64,000 nucleotides of DNA from Solimicrobium silvestre (GTDB lineage: Bacteria > Pseudomonadota > Gammaproteobacteria > Burkholderiales > Burkholderiaceae_D): contig NZ_PUGF01000018.1 in the NCBI RefSeq assembly GCF_002976435.1, positions 1 through 64,000 on the forward strand. The letters are read 5' to 3'. The notes beneath the pieces are model-generated. The model was not told where the DNA came from and did no database searches. It saw only the letters and a program-made list of their open reading frames with translations. A program made the translations under genes and the position numbers. Shown in pieces: positions 27,461 to 35,094 of this stretch. Every line of letters starts with the position of its first letter. Positions within the stretch are counted from its first letter, which is position 1.

Positions 27461-27626
27461 ATACAATTCACCACCAATCTTATAGCCTTATTGTCAGCCA
27501 AATGACAACCATCCCACCCGTTCTTGGGGGAACGGACCAAGTTATTGTGAATTGGTGACGAAGTATTAAGGCGGCATGCAGGTGTTCCATCGGCATGCCA
27601 AATCATTAAGTTTCGGAGATTTGAAA

Positions 27627-28190
27627 ATGCAAATCGAAAACAACGTCTTTTTAAACTTTCCTAACCAGTATGCGACTCAGGGTTTTAGTGCCTTATCAAA
27701 GAGTTTGAATAGCCAGGTGCAAAATGCAATTACCCCAACGAGTAGCACTATAGTTACCCTATCAAGTGCTGCAACTGCCAACTCTAATAGTAACGATAAT
27801 GCAAATGACGTCACTTTGCCTCCAATACAGCAACAGATTATTAACCAACTTAATAATTCTTCACCATCATGGGCTATGCAGACAGTTCAAGATGTTGCCA
27901 CCAACCCTGATAGTGAATTAGTTAACATTTCACATGCAACTTTTGGGCCAAATGGTATTCAAGGAGTGGTGTATACCAACAATGGTGAGCCTGTAACGAG
28001 CCAGAGCAGTGCTCAATTCGCGACATTGGCGCAACAAGTACTCACTCAAAAAACGGCTATTTTTGAGCAAGGAAAAGCCGAAGGTTTAAGCGCTGGGCAA
28101 ATATATACGAAGATTCAGGACTACATGGCAACCCAGCCGCAGTGGTATCTTCAACAAATGGATTGGAATGGCTCTACTGCTCAAACATAA
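27627..28190 (+). CDS. hypothetical protein, Asn/Gln/Ser-rich
   Basis: 187 residues from the ATG at 27627 behind CGGAG; the frame extends upstream to 27576 without a better start. There is no signal peptide or membrane segment. Residues about 30-65 are low complexity (Ser/Thr/Asn), followed by PPIQQQIINQLNNSSPSWAM and a helical C-terminal half ending in PQWYLQQMDWNGS. The composition recalls secreted or flagellar-export substrates, but I recognise no family. Function unknown; it shares its promoter region with the small gene at 22523. Confidence 0.6.
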   Translation: MQIENNVFLNFPNQYATQGFSALSKSLNSQVQNAITPTSSTIVTLSSAATANSNSNDNANDVTLPPIQQQIINQLNNSSPSWAMQTVQDVATNPDSELVNISHATFGPNGIQGVVYTNNGEPVTSQSSAQFATLAQQVLTQKTAIFEQGKAEGLSAGQIYTKIQDYMATQPQWYLQQMDWNGSTAQT

Positions 28191-28243
28191 TGTATGACCA
28201 CGTATACAGCCTGCACAAAAATTAACAAAAAACGTGGTGTATT

Positions 28244-28280
28244 AAGTAGGTCGCAATGGGGTTCATCTATTGCGCCGCAT
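28244..28280. repeat. REP-like hairpin
   Basis: GTAGG followed by CGCAAT (28252-28257), an 11-base loop beginning GGGG, and ATTGCG (28269-28274). It matches the left half of the repeat at 27208 in head and loop, while the stem differs by paired changes. It lies about 55 bases downstream of a stop codon. Confidence 0.55.
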
Positions 28281-28375
28281 GCAAACTTAAAACAATCCTG
28301 CTGTTTGCTAAAGTTACGAAAGTTCATGACACTTAACTTCGTTGATCTTGCAATTACGTTGATCAACGAATGGTG

Positions 28376-28632
28376 ATAGGGGTCGGAATGAACCACCGGT
28401 TCACCCCGCCCTCCGAACCGTACGGGCGGTTTTCCCGCATACGGCTCTCCAGTTGAGAATTTCCTCATCGGGATTGGCTCGCTACAAGTCGGGCTGCTGA
28501 CATCGTGAATAGCCCCAGTTGTGCGAAGTAAGCATTTGACCAGCGTTGATGGTTCGTTTTACTGCGATGATAGTAATAACCAAGCTTGTTCTGCTTGCTT
28601 AAATAAGTAACGACAGGTACCCCGTATCGCTA
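28376..28632 (-). mobile_element. 3' remnant of a group II intron (maturase C-terminus plus domains V-VI)
   Basis: On the minus strand, 28447-28415 is a 33-base group II domain V hairpin: GAGCCGTATGC, a GAAA-type turn, and CCGTACGGTTC. A domain VI-like hairpin follows and the intron 3' end is at 28376 (CCCCTAT). Immediately upstream, codons 28629-28468 read as a maturase C-terminus (LSKQNKLGYYYHRSKTNH, then RWSNAYFAQLGLF) ending with TGA at 28465. The frame is closed upstream by TAG at 28630, and the reverse transcriptase domain and 5' intron are absent, so this is a dead fragment. Confidence 0.8.
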
Positions 28633-28721
28633 TTTTTTTGATGCTACCCAGAATATTAAATCCTCATTTGCCCAATAGCGCCATTTTATTGAACGACAGC
28701 TAGCGGGAATCGATATGGCCG

Positions 28722-28942
28722 GAGTGAACAAACTCTATGCATACGTGGTTGTTTACTGATGGACTGTTGTTATGACTATTTCCGCCATAGAGTAAAAAAG
28801 TTGCTCAATCCGAATTTTTAAATTACTGTGCGTAACTTGGCAATGGCGACAGTGCAAAGGCCGAGAGTCAGTCCAGGTACTTTGGTAACAGACTTACCGG
28901 CTAGTGGGCTGCCCAAGCAAAATGGCATCGGGATACAAGAAT
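28722..28942 (+). promoter_or_regulatory. promoter-leader module, copy C
   Basis: Near-identical to copy B from GAGTGAAC through GAGTCAGTCC. The ACTCTATG/CATAGAGT repeats (28732 and 28786) again bound exactly 62 bases; TTGCTC (28801-28806), a 17-base spacer and TACTGT (28824-28829) are the candidate promoter. The match ends in CCAAGC and GGCAT blocks. It precedes the TonB-like gene at 28999 and starts about 90 bases beyond the intron remnant. Confidence 0.6.
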
Positions 28943-28998
28943 TGAATGTCTCAAGATGTGAAGCGGAAGGTTTATTTTTATTTGAGAGGAACTCACCA

Positions 28999-29796
28999 AT
29001 GACGAAAAGATGGATATATAAATCACTTTTTGCACTAGTAACATACACATCCATTTCGTTACATTCCCACGCGATGAGCGTAGATTTTTTTGCGGAGACG
29101 ATAAATAATATCAATGACTCCAGTCAAACTAGTCCGGAGCAATTAAGTACCACAAATGAAATTCAACAAAATAAATCGAGCCAAAATCAAGAACACGAAG
29201 GCTTAAATATTGAACTCCAAGACAACATCAATGAAAAATTAGTTCTCTTGAAGGAATGCAAGAAGTCGAATCAACATGTACTAAGTTATTTCTCAATTTT
29301 GATTAACCACATCAATAAACTGGATTCTAAATATAGCCAGCCTGCGCTTGAACAAACACGCCTGGAAAAACTATTCCAAACCTACAAATCGCTGGGGGGA
29401 TTGGAAAATTCAGCGAAGGATGTTCGTGCGCTGCCAGATCCATGTGAACCCGTATTGACAGAAATTAGGGCTAACGTGGACATGCAATTGAACTCACAAC
29501 GTGCGGAGAGACCAAAATTCAGCTTTCCAGTAGTTGATTTCAAAATTTGTAATAAACCCGATTACCCACCCATATCTGTTCGCAACGAAGAGCATGGATC
29601 AATTAGGCTAGCATTCTTAATTGAAACGGACGGGTCGATTTCATCCAGTTTTCAAATGTCTTCCACTGGTTCTCCATTCTTAGATGCAGCGGCATTTAAT
29701 GCTCTGAGTAAATGTCAATTTAAGCCGGGAATTTATGATGGAAAACCGATTCGGTCATGGTCGATTGTTGATTACAATTGGGTAATGCCAACTTAA
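28999..29796 (+). CDS. TonB C-terminal-domain-like envelope protein
   Basis: 265 residues from the ATG at 28999 behind GAGAGGA; the frame is open to 28828 but that part lies inside the leader repeat. A signal peptide (SLFALVTYTSISLHSHA) is followed by a Gln/Asn-rich helical middle. The last 85 residues resemble the TonB C-terminal domain: YPPISVRNEEHGSIRLAFLI, DGSISSSFQMSSTGSPFLDA and ALSKCQFKPG. It lacks the N-terminal anchor helix and Pro-rich spacer of a real energy transducer, so a periplasmic TonB-box-independent role is likely. Function unknown. Confidence 0.7.
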   Translation: MTKRWIYKSLFALVTYTSISLHSHAMSVDFFAETINNINDSSQTSPEQLSTTNEIQQNKSSQNQEHEGLNIELQDNINEKLVLLKECKKSNQHVLSYFSILINHINKLDSKYSQPALEQTRLEKLFQTYKSLGGLENSAKDVRALPDPCEPVLTEIRANVDMQLNSQRAERPKFSFPVVDFKICNKPDYPPISVRNEEHGSIRLAFLIETDGSISSSFQMSSTGSPFLDAAAFNALSKCQFKPGIYDGKPIRSWSIVDYNWVMPT

Positions 29797-29881
29797 GTAT
29801 GGCAAGTAACAAAAATCGGCGGTGCCAACCAGAGAGTCATCGCTTTTTGTAATTGTTAGAGCATCGATCATCAAATTAATA

Positions 29882-30388
29882 ATGGAAACAGGAAAATTGA
29901 ATAGCTATCACTTCCGTCAGGTTAAAGCACAGGACCTCCAACGCTGCTATGACATAGAATCCTCCGCTTATGAGGGAGATGAAGCGGCAACCAGGGAGAA
30001 AATTGCACTGCGCATTGATCAATATCCGCAGGGATTTCTTGTCATGGAGCAGGCGGGGAAAATTGTCGGTTTTATAAACAGTGGTTGTGCCCATGAGGTG
30101 ACCATGTCAGATCATGAGTTCAAGGAGTTGATTGGGCATGACCCGCTTTCACTTAATGTTGTCATCATGTCCGTCGTAGTCGCACCAGAACATCAGGGCA
30201 AGGGACTCGCCACAATGTTAATGCACCAGTTCGTCCAGCAAACACGCGATATGGGGAAGAAAACAATCCACTTGATGTGCAAAGAACGGCATGTAAAGCT
30301 CTACGGGCAGTTGGGCTTTCGCTATGTGAGACTTTCTGACTCGGAGCACGGTGGCATGGCGTGGCATGAAATGATGATGGACCTTTAA
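29882..30388 (+). CDS. GNAT-family N-acetyltransferase
   Basis: 168 residues from the ATG at 29882; an in-frame start 20 codons earlier is not supported by a binding site. Motif A is VVIMSVVVAPEHQGKGLATM with the Q-x-x-G-x-G loop for acetyl-CoA, and the late LYGQLGFRYVRLSD motif B is clear. The pattern resembles arylalkylamine-type acetyltransferases. Acceptor unknown. It is the last plus-strand gene of the island, convergent with motD. Confidence 0.88.
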   Translation: METGKLNSYHFRQVKAQDLQRCYDIESSAYEGDEAATREKIALRIDQYPQGFLVMEQAGKIVGFINSGCAHEVTMSDHEFKELIGHDPLSLNVVIMSVVVAPEHQGKGLATMLMHQFVQQTRDMGKKTIHLMCKERHVKLYGQLGFRYVRLSDSEHGGMAWHEMMMDL

Positions 30389-30538
30389 AAATAAGCAGAT
30401 GGGGTCGAGTTGGAAAATGTCATTCGCGGAATATTAAGTTCAAACTTTATATGTGATGCAGAATTTGACAGGCGCTTTCATTTTACTGCCCTAAAACCCA
30501 TTGAATACGTTAAATTTTTCAAAAAATGGAAAGTATCT

Positions 30539-31384
30539 TTATTTCCCAGAAATTGCGCCTTTATCCGCATTATTATCGTTAATCGGCACCTCGGTTTGCT
30601 TATCCGGCAGCAGCGCGAGAATCGTAATATTCACACGCCGGTTTCTAGAACGGCCTTCCGCAGTATCGTTAGTTGCAACCGGCATTTTAGCCCCCTGCCC
30701 AATCGCCGTTAGTCGGTCTTCTGCAATCCCGTTGTCCATAAATAAGCGCACCACGCTGCCAGCACGCACCGCGGACAATTCCCAGTTAGACGGAAAGATG
30801 CCATTTTTAATCGGCTGATTATCGGTGTACCCTTCCACTTGAATCGCGTGCGCATCACTAGCCAAGACTGAGGCAATCGCAAGTAGGGCCTGACTTGATT
30901 CACGGGTTAATTTTGCTTCGGCGGAGGCGAATAATACACTGGCGTTAATGTCGATGGAAACGCCCCGACTGGTTTGTGTGACGCGCACTTTTCCTTCACG
31001 GATCAGCGGCGCTAAGGCACTTAAAATACCTTGTGCCAAGCCGGTCATTTTTTCTCGTTCCTGACGTAAGGGTTCTTCCACGGCCGATTTCTTTTTGACG
31101 GAACTTAAGCCCGGCCCTGGGCCATTGCCTATCCCAACACCCGGCCCCGGACCCGGGCCGGGATTTAGCTTGGGCGCCGTCGGCATTGTATTGTCACTAA
31201 AGGTTCTGAATTGACCGAAGGCGGTAATAACCGAATCCGACATAACCCGGTACTTGCCTTCGTTAAGTGAAGAGAGTGAGTACATCACTACAAAAAATGC
31301 AAACAGCAAGGTAATGAAGTCGGCATAGGAAACTAGCCAACGTTCATGATTCACTTCATCTTCAATGGGTCTTCTCTTACGCAT
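30539..31384 (-). CDS. motD: flagellar motor stator protein MotD (MotB family)
   Basis: 281 residues. One N-terminal membrane helix holds the proton-binding aspartate in SYADFITLLFAFFVVMYSL. A Pro/Gly-rich linker is followed by the OmpA-like peptidoglycan-binding domain (VEGYTDNQPIKNGIFPSNWE and RSRNRRVNITIL). Pairing with the MotA-type gene upstream and the fliA-flhG-flhF neighbourhood indicates the MotC/MotD set. The start codon lies three bases from the end of a repeat element, with only a weak binding site. Confidence 0.92.
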   Translation of the reverse strand: MRKRRPIEDEVNHERWLVSYADFITLLFAFFVVMYSLSSLNEGKYRVMSDSVITAFGQFRTFSDNTMPTAPKLNPGPGPGPGVGIGNGPGPGLSSVKKKSAVEEPLRQEREKMTGLAQGILSALAPLIREGKVRVTQTSRGVSIDINASVLFASAEAKLTRESSQALLAIASVLASDAHAIQVEGYTDNQPIKNGIFPSNWELSAVRAGSVVRLFMDNGIAEDRLTAIGQGAKMPVATNDTAEGRSRNRRVNITILALLPDKQTEVPINDNNADKGAISGK

Positions 31385-31386
31385 TA

Positions 31387-31497
31387 GGGCTCACGCAAAA
31401 TTGTTCTAACAAGATAGATTGGGGAAATTCCCCTTGAAAAGGATATTCATTCTGTTGGCAAACAGTATTTTAATGCGGTAAAACTTGACGTAAATCC
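31387..31497. mobile_element. degenerate MITE-like element filling the motC-motD gap
   Basis: The left end GGGCTCACGCAAAATTG plus TTCTAACAAG matches the left end of the 14661 element at 23 of 27 positions. The right end TTGACGTAAATCC is a weaker reverse-complement match. The element runs from 3 bases upstream of the motD start to the first base of the motC stop, so it accounts for the whole spacer. Confidence 0.55.
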
Positions 31498-32234
31498 TAC
31501 TCATAATTTACTACCCGCTCTTCAATTACCCGGGAATTTTCACCGGCGGCAATACTGTAAAAAATATCGGCCAGCATTTCTTTTTTCTCGATATCGCGGG
31601 TCACAATCTCCTTCAATTTATGTGCAATCGGCAAAAACACTAAATTCGCCAAACCGACACCATAAATTGTGGCGACAAATGCCACAGCAATACCGCTACC
31701 TAATTTACTCGGATCAGACAGATTTTCCATGACGTGGATCAACCCCAAGACCGCACCTAAAATACCGATGGTCGGGGAATACCCACCAGCAGATTCCCAA
31801 ATGCGCACCGCTTGTCGTTGAAATATTTCAAACGCGGTAATGTCGACTTCCAAAATTTCTTTAATGCGCACCGCGTCTACGCCATCAATCACCATCCGCA
31901 AACCTTTGGAAATAAAGGGGTCTTGCACGGCGCGCAAGTAACGCTCCAGACTGAGCACACCTTCTCTGCGGGCGCTCATATTCCAGGCCAAAGCTTCACG
32001 CACTAACTTTTGATGGTTGTCGATAGGGACTTGAAAAATGCTGCGTAACATGCGCACCCCGCGCACAAAGGTGGGCAGGCGGCTTTGTAATAACACCGCG
32101 CCCATCGTGCCGCAAAAGACGATTAAAAATGCTGCTGGCTGCAGCATGGACGACGGATGCGCGCCCTCCACCAACTGTCCGAAGAGCAGTCCGAAAAATG
32201 CCAGTAGGATACCCGCTATGCTTGCCCAGTCCAC
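31497..32234 (-). CDS. motC: flagellar motor stator protein MotC (MotA family)
   Basis: 245 residues from a GTG start. It has four membrane helices, with GILLAFFGLLFGQLVEGAHP first, the cytoplasmic charged loop between helices 2 and 3, and the conserved GYSPTIGILGAVLGLIHVME / IAVAFVATIYGVGLANLVFL pair. It forms the proton channel with MotD. The start overlaps the fliA stop by 19 bases, so the genes are translationally coupled. Confidence 0.93.
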   Translation of the reverse strand: MDWASIAGILLAFFGLLFGQLVEGAHPSSMLQPAAFLIVFCGTMGAVLLQSRLPTFVRGVRMLRSIFQVPIDNHQKLVREALAWNMSARREGVLSLERYLRAVQDPFISKGLRMVIDGVDAVRIKEILEVDITAFEIFQRQAVRIWESAGGYSPTIGILGAVLGLIHVMENLSDPSKLGSGIAVAFVATIYGVGLANLVFLPIAHKLKEIVTRDIEKKEMLADIFYSIAAGENSRVIEERVVNYE

Positions 32235-32947
32235 GCTTTCTCTCTTAAAAATGCCCGCAACCGAGCAACGGCTTGCGTGTGTAATTGAGAAACCCGTGAC
32301 TCGGAAACCCCCATCACGGCGCCCACTTCTTTAAGATTTAATTCTTGCTCGTAATACAATCCCATCAACAGCTTTTCACGATCCGGTAACGCGTCAATGG
32401 CAGAGATAACGGTCGCCCTGAAATCACCGCGCAACAAGCTTTGCAAAGGATCGCCGGAAACATCGCTGCAATAGCGGTCTAAAAAATGTTCTTTGCTGTC
32501 TGAGTCGTGAAAGTCTTCGTAATACACCAATTGATGCCCGCCACTTTCAGTCAATCTTTCCTGATATTCCGCTAAAGGAATTTTAAGTTGCTTGGCAACT
32601 TCAGTCTCCGAAGGTGGTCGTCCTAAACGCTGTTGTAGCTGCTGAATAGCTTCTTCAATTTTGCGCATGGTTTGGCGTACACCACGCGGCAACCAGTCAC
32701 TATTCCGTAATTCATCCAGCATGGAACCGCGAATACGCTGAATAGCATAGGTCTCAAATTGAGCGCCATGATTATCCTCATAGCGGGTTATTGCATCCAG
32801 TAAACCGATCATGCCGGCCTGGATCAAATCATCCACTTCCACACTAGGCGGCAGCTTTGCTTTTAATTGATACGCCAACCGCTTCACCAACGGAGCATGT
32901 TCGCTCAGTAGGTGATTTTTATCGGTTTTTCCGGTGGCGTTATACAT
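32216..32947 (-). CDS. fliA: RNA polymerase sigma factor for flagellar operons (FliA, sigma-28)
   Basis: 243 residues, normal length. Region 2 is visible as LPPSVEVDDLIQAGMIGLLD and FETYAIQRIRGSMLDELRNS, then region 3 and region 4 (LNLKEVGAVMGVSESRVSQL), which reads the -35 box. Three promoters in this window match its consensus. It directs late flagellar transcription and is held by FlgM. Confidence 0.97.
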   Translation of the reverse strand: MYNATGKTDKNHLLSEHAPLVKRLAYQLKAKLPPSVEVDDLIQAGMIGLLDAITRYEDNHGAQFETYAIQRIRGSMLDELRNSDWLPRGVRQTMRKIEEAIQQLQQRLGRPPSETEVAKQLKIPLAEYQERLTESGGHQLVYYEDFHDSDSKEHFLDRYCSDVSGDPLQSLLRGDFRATVISAIDALPDREKLLMGLYYEQELNLKEVGAVMGVSESRVSQLHTQAVARLRAFLREKAWTGQA

Positions 32948-32966
32948 GAACAGGCTTTATCCGTAG

Positions 32967-33782
32967 TTATCCATGCAACGATGCAAATTCATCGATACCC
33001 GTCATTTGCTGAGCTAAGCGGGAAAATGCCATCGCTGCACCTGCTGTCGGAAAAGCGTCGAGGACGGTGCGCCCGGAGCGGCTGGCTCGCCGTAAAAAAT
33101 CATCTTGCGGCACATAGCCAACGAAATTGAGTGGGACAGATAAAAAATTACCGGCCGCTTGTGCCATCGCGTCATAGACCCGATGTGCTTCAAACTCATT
33201 CACACCGGTAACTAGCACGCCGTAATAACGGCGGCCAAACTTACCGTGCGCACGCTTGATCAAGCTATACGCGGTCTTAATCGAATCTGGGTGGTTGGTG
33301 ACTTGAATCACGATCTCTCCCTCTTCTAAAGCAACGGTTGCCAGTCCATTAGAATCATCCAACTCACCATCGACCAGCACAATATCCGCACTATTACCTA
33401 GCTTCTCAACGATTTTATTCAGTTTCATCACTAGCGTTGTTGTGGGCTGAAAATCAGGCATAGTGTTTTGATAACGACAAAAACTAGCCAGCTTAAATCC
33501 CTGCGAAGTAGTCATGGTTGCCTGTTGGATTGTACGCTTTTGGTGTGCAACATCCAGTAATGTCGCAACAATTTGTATTTCCAACCACTTAGCCACACTT
33601 GCACCACTCTGCCGTGCATCGAGCAGCACCACATCACTGCCCAAGCGCCCCAGACCGGCCGACAAGTTGACCAGTGTGGCATTCTTTTCTTCATTGCACA
33701 GCGCTGATAAAAAAGTAACGAAACGTGGTTTGGCACCAAACAGCATGCGCCGCAATCCTTCTGCCTGATCAAAATTAACCAA
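32967..33782 (-). CDS. flhG: flagellar number regulator FlhG/FleN-like protein without a canonical P-loop
   Basis: About 271 residues from a TTG at 33782 (GAGGTG five bases upstream), overlapping the flhF stop by 8 bases; an ATG at 33809 would add nine residues. The N-terminus VNFDQAEGLRRML is the FlhG activation helix with the DQAxGLR motif. The region that should be GKGGVGKT reads ALCNEEKNATLVNL, so the deviant Walker A lysine, glycines and threonine are missing, though VVLLDAR and VLVDGEL-type strands remain. Either ATPase activity is lost or this lineage uses a modified fold. Confidence 0.85.
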   Translation of the reverse strand: MVNFDQAEGLRRMLFGAKPRFVTFLSALCNEEKNATLVNLSAGLGRLGSDVVLLDARQSGASVAKWLEIQIVATLLDVAHQKRTIQQATMTTSQGFKLASFCRYQNTMPDFQPTTTLVMKLNKIVEKLGNSADIVLVDGELDDSNGLATVALEEGEIVIQVTNHPDSIKTAYSLIKRAHGKFGRRYYGVLVTGVNEFEAHRVYDAMAQAAGNFLSVPLNFVGYVPQDDFLRRASRSGRTVLDAFPTAGAAMAFSRLAQQMTGIDEFASLHG

Positions 33783-35094
33783 GGGACACCTCGCGTAGTT
33801 GACGGTCATGCATGGCGGCGGATGCGGTTGCCATGAGCATTGGAAGTTCATCATCCTGAAATTGAAATGCAGCTTGCTCACGCTTTAATTTAAATGCGTG
33901 TTCCACTAAATAATGCTTATTGGCGATATGTAAATCCTCTGGCACCCGCTGACCATTCGCCAGATAGAACATGGTTAATTTTTGACGGATGATGGCGTCT
34001 AGCACGGCACCGATATTGGCCGCTTCATCCATTTTGGTGATGATGCAACCATATAAACCTGCACCCTGATAAGAGCGGATCACTTCCGTGAGCGTTTCAC
34101 CGGTTGAGGTCGCGTTTAAACACAGCAGTTTATTTACATTCGCACCGGACAGCATGGCGACCTGCTCTGCTACTAAACGGTCACGCTGGCTCATTCCTAC
34201 GGTGTCGATTAATACGGTATGTTTATTTTTCAGCTCGGACAGGGCAATCCGTAAATCGGCTTCATCTTTGACTGCATGCACCATCACGCCTAAAATTTTT
34301 CCGTAGATACGTAGCTGTTCATAGCCACCGATCCGATACCCGTCGGTGGTAATCAGCGCCAGCTTGCTTGCGCCGTGCCGCATCACGCAGCGCGCTGCCA
34401 ATTTTGCGGTGGTGGTGGTTTTTCCGACTCCGGTTGGGCCCACTAAGGCAAACACACCGCCTTGTTCCAGCATGTCGCTGTCACAGCTAATAGTGTTTAA
34501 GTTTTTGGATAAAATCGCTTTAATCCAAATTAAGCCCTGTTTTAAATCCGAAGTTTTCGGCATGTTTTCAATCAGATAGCGCGACAAGCTGGCGCTAAAT
34601 CCGGTTGACAGCATTTCCCTCAATAATTGCGCTTTATGCGGTTCTTTGCGCTGAGTATTGCCCCAATTGATTTCGGCTAATTGCGTTTCCATCATGCCGC
34701 GCATCGAACGTAGTTCCGACATTAATTCCAATGCGCCAGACATATCCGGCGCATTGGCGCTTGGTAAGGAATTGGATAATGAGCTCGGCTGGGTAACTTC
34801 TATCGGGTTATCACGCATTTGCAGGCTTTGCTCGTTTTGCTTTTTTTTGATGGCGAACTTGGTTTGCGACTGAATAATCGGATTAGTAGCCGCCTCCTGT
34901 TTACGTGGCGGTATAAACTCAAACTCATTGGCAGTTTCATGTAAATCGGCCATTTCGCCTTCATCCAGCGCCAAAATCTCAACCTGCCCATTCACGTTTC
35001 GGTTAGAAATAATGACCGCATCCGGTCCCATCGCATCACGTAATTTATGTAAGGCCTCGCGTGAAGTAGCGGCGCTAAATCTCTTGACGTTCAT
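33775..35094 (-). CDS. flhF: flagellar biosynthesis GTPase FlhF
   Basis: 439 residues. The N-terminal basic domain MNVKRFSAATSREALHKLRD is followed by a variable linker, then an SRP-type NG domain: G1 VGPTGVGKTTTTAKLAAR, the TTDGYRIGGYEQLRIYG motif, G3 VLIDTVGMSQRD and G4 ITKMDEAANIG. FlhF fixes the flagellum to the pole. It overlaps flhA by four bases and flhG by eight. Confidence 0.97.
   Translation of the reverse strand: MNVKRFSAATSREALHKLRDAMGPDAVIISNRNVNGQVEILALDEGEMADLHETANEFEFIPPRKQEAATNPIIQSQTKFAIKKKQNEQSLQMRDNPIEVTQPSSLSNSLPSANAPDMSGALELMSELRSMRGMMETQLAEINWGNTQRKEPHKAQLLREMLSTGFSASLSRYLIENMPKTSDLKQGLIWIKAILSKNLNTISCDSDMLEQGGVFALVGPTGVGKTTTTAKLAARCVMRHGASKLALITTDGYRIGGYEQLRIYGKILGVMVHAVKDEADLRIALSELKNKHTVLIDTVGMSQRDRLVAEQVAMLSGANVNKLLCLNATSTGETLTEVIRSYQGAGLYGCIITKMDEAANIGAVLDAIIRQKLTMFYLANGQRVPEDLHIANKHYLVEHAFKLKREQAAFQFQDDELPMLMATASAAMHDRQLREVSLG

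Larger units (their letters stand above)
27191..27626. other. intergenic region with REP pair, palindrome and leader
   Basis: No gene is visible. In order it holds the REP-like pair, the ATGCCCTA palindrome and putative promoter, and a leader with a CCGTTC ... GAACGG hairpin (near 27518-27536) and a GGCATGC ... GCATGCC repeat before the start at 27627. Confidence 0.45.

Noticed and set aside
28250-28345. Intrinsic terminator after the 27627 gene
   Set aside because: The stem-loop is better explained as a REP-like repeat and has no T run.
28181-28468. 95-residue frame opposite the intron remnant
   Set aside because: It is a translation of intron domains V and VI; the structured RNA explains the sequence better.
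28828-28998. N-terminal extension of the TonB-like protein
   Set aside because: These codons lie in the conserved leader repeat, and the ATG at 28999 has a GAGAGGA site and begins a signal peptide.
30410-30712. Plus-strand 100-residue frame overlapping the end of motD
   Set aside because: Only the first 43 codons lie outside motD and the rest is its antisense; no family resemblance, so not called.
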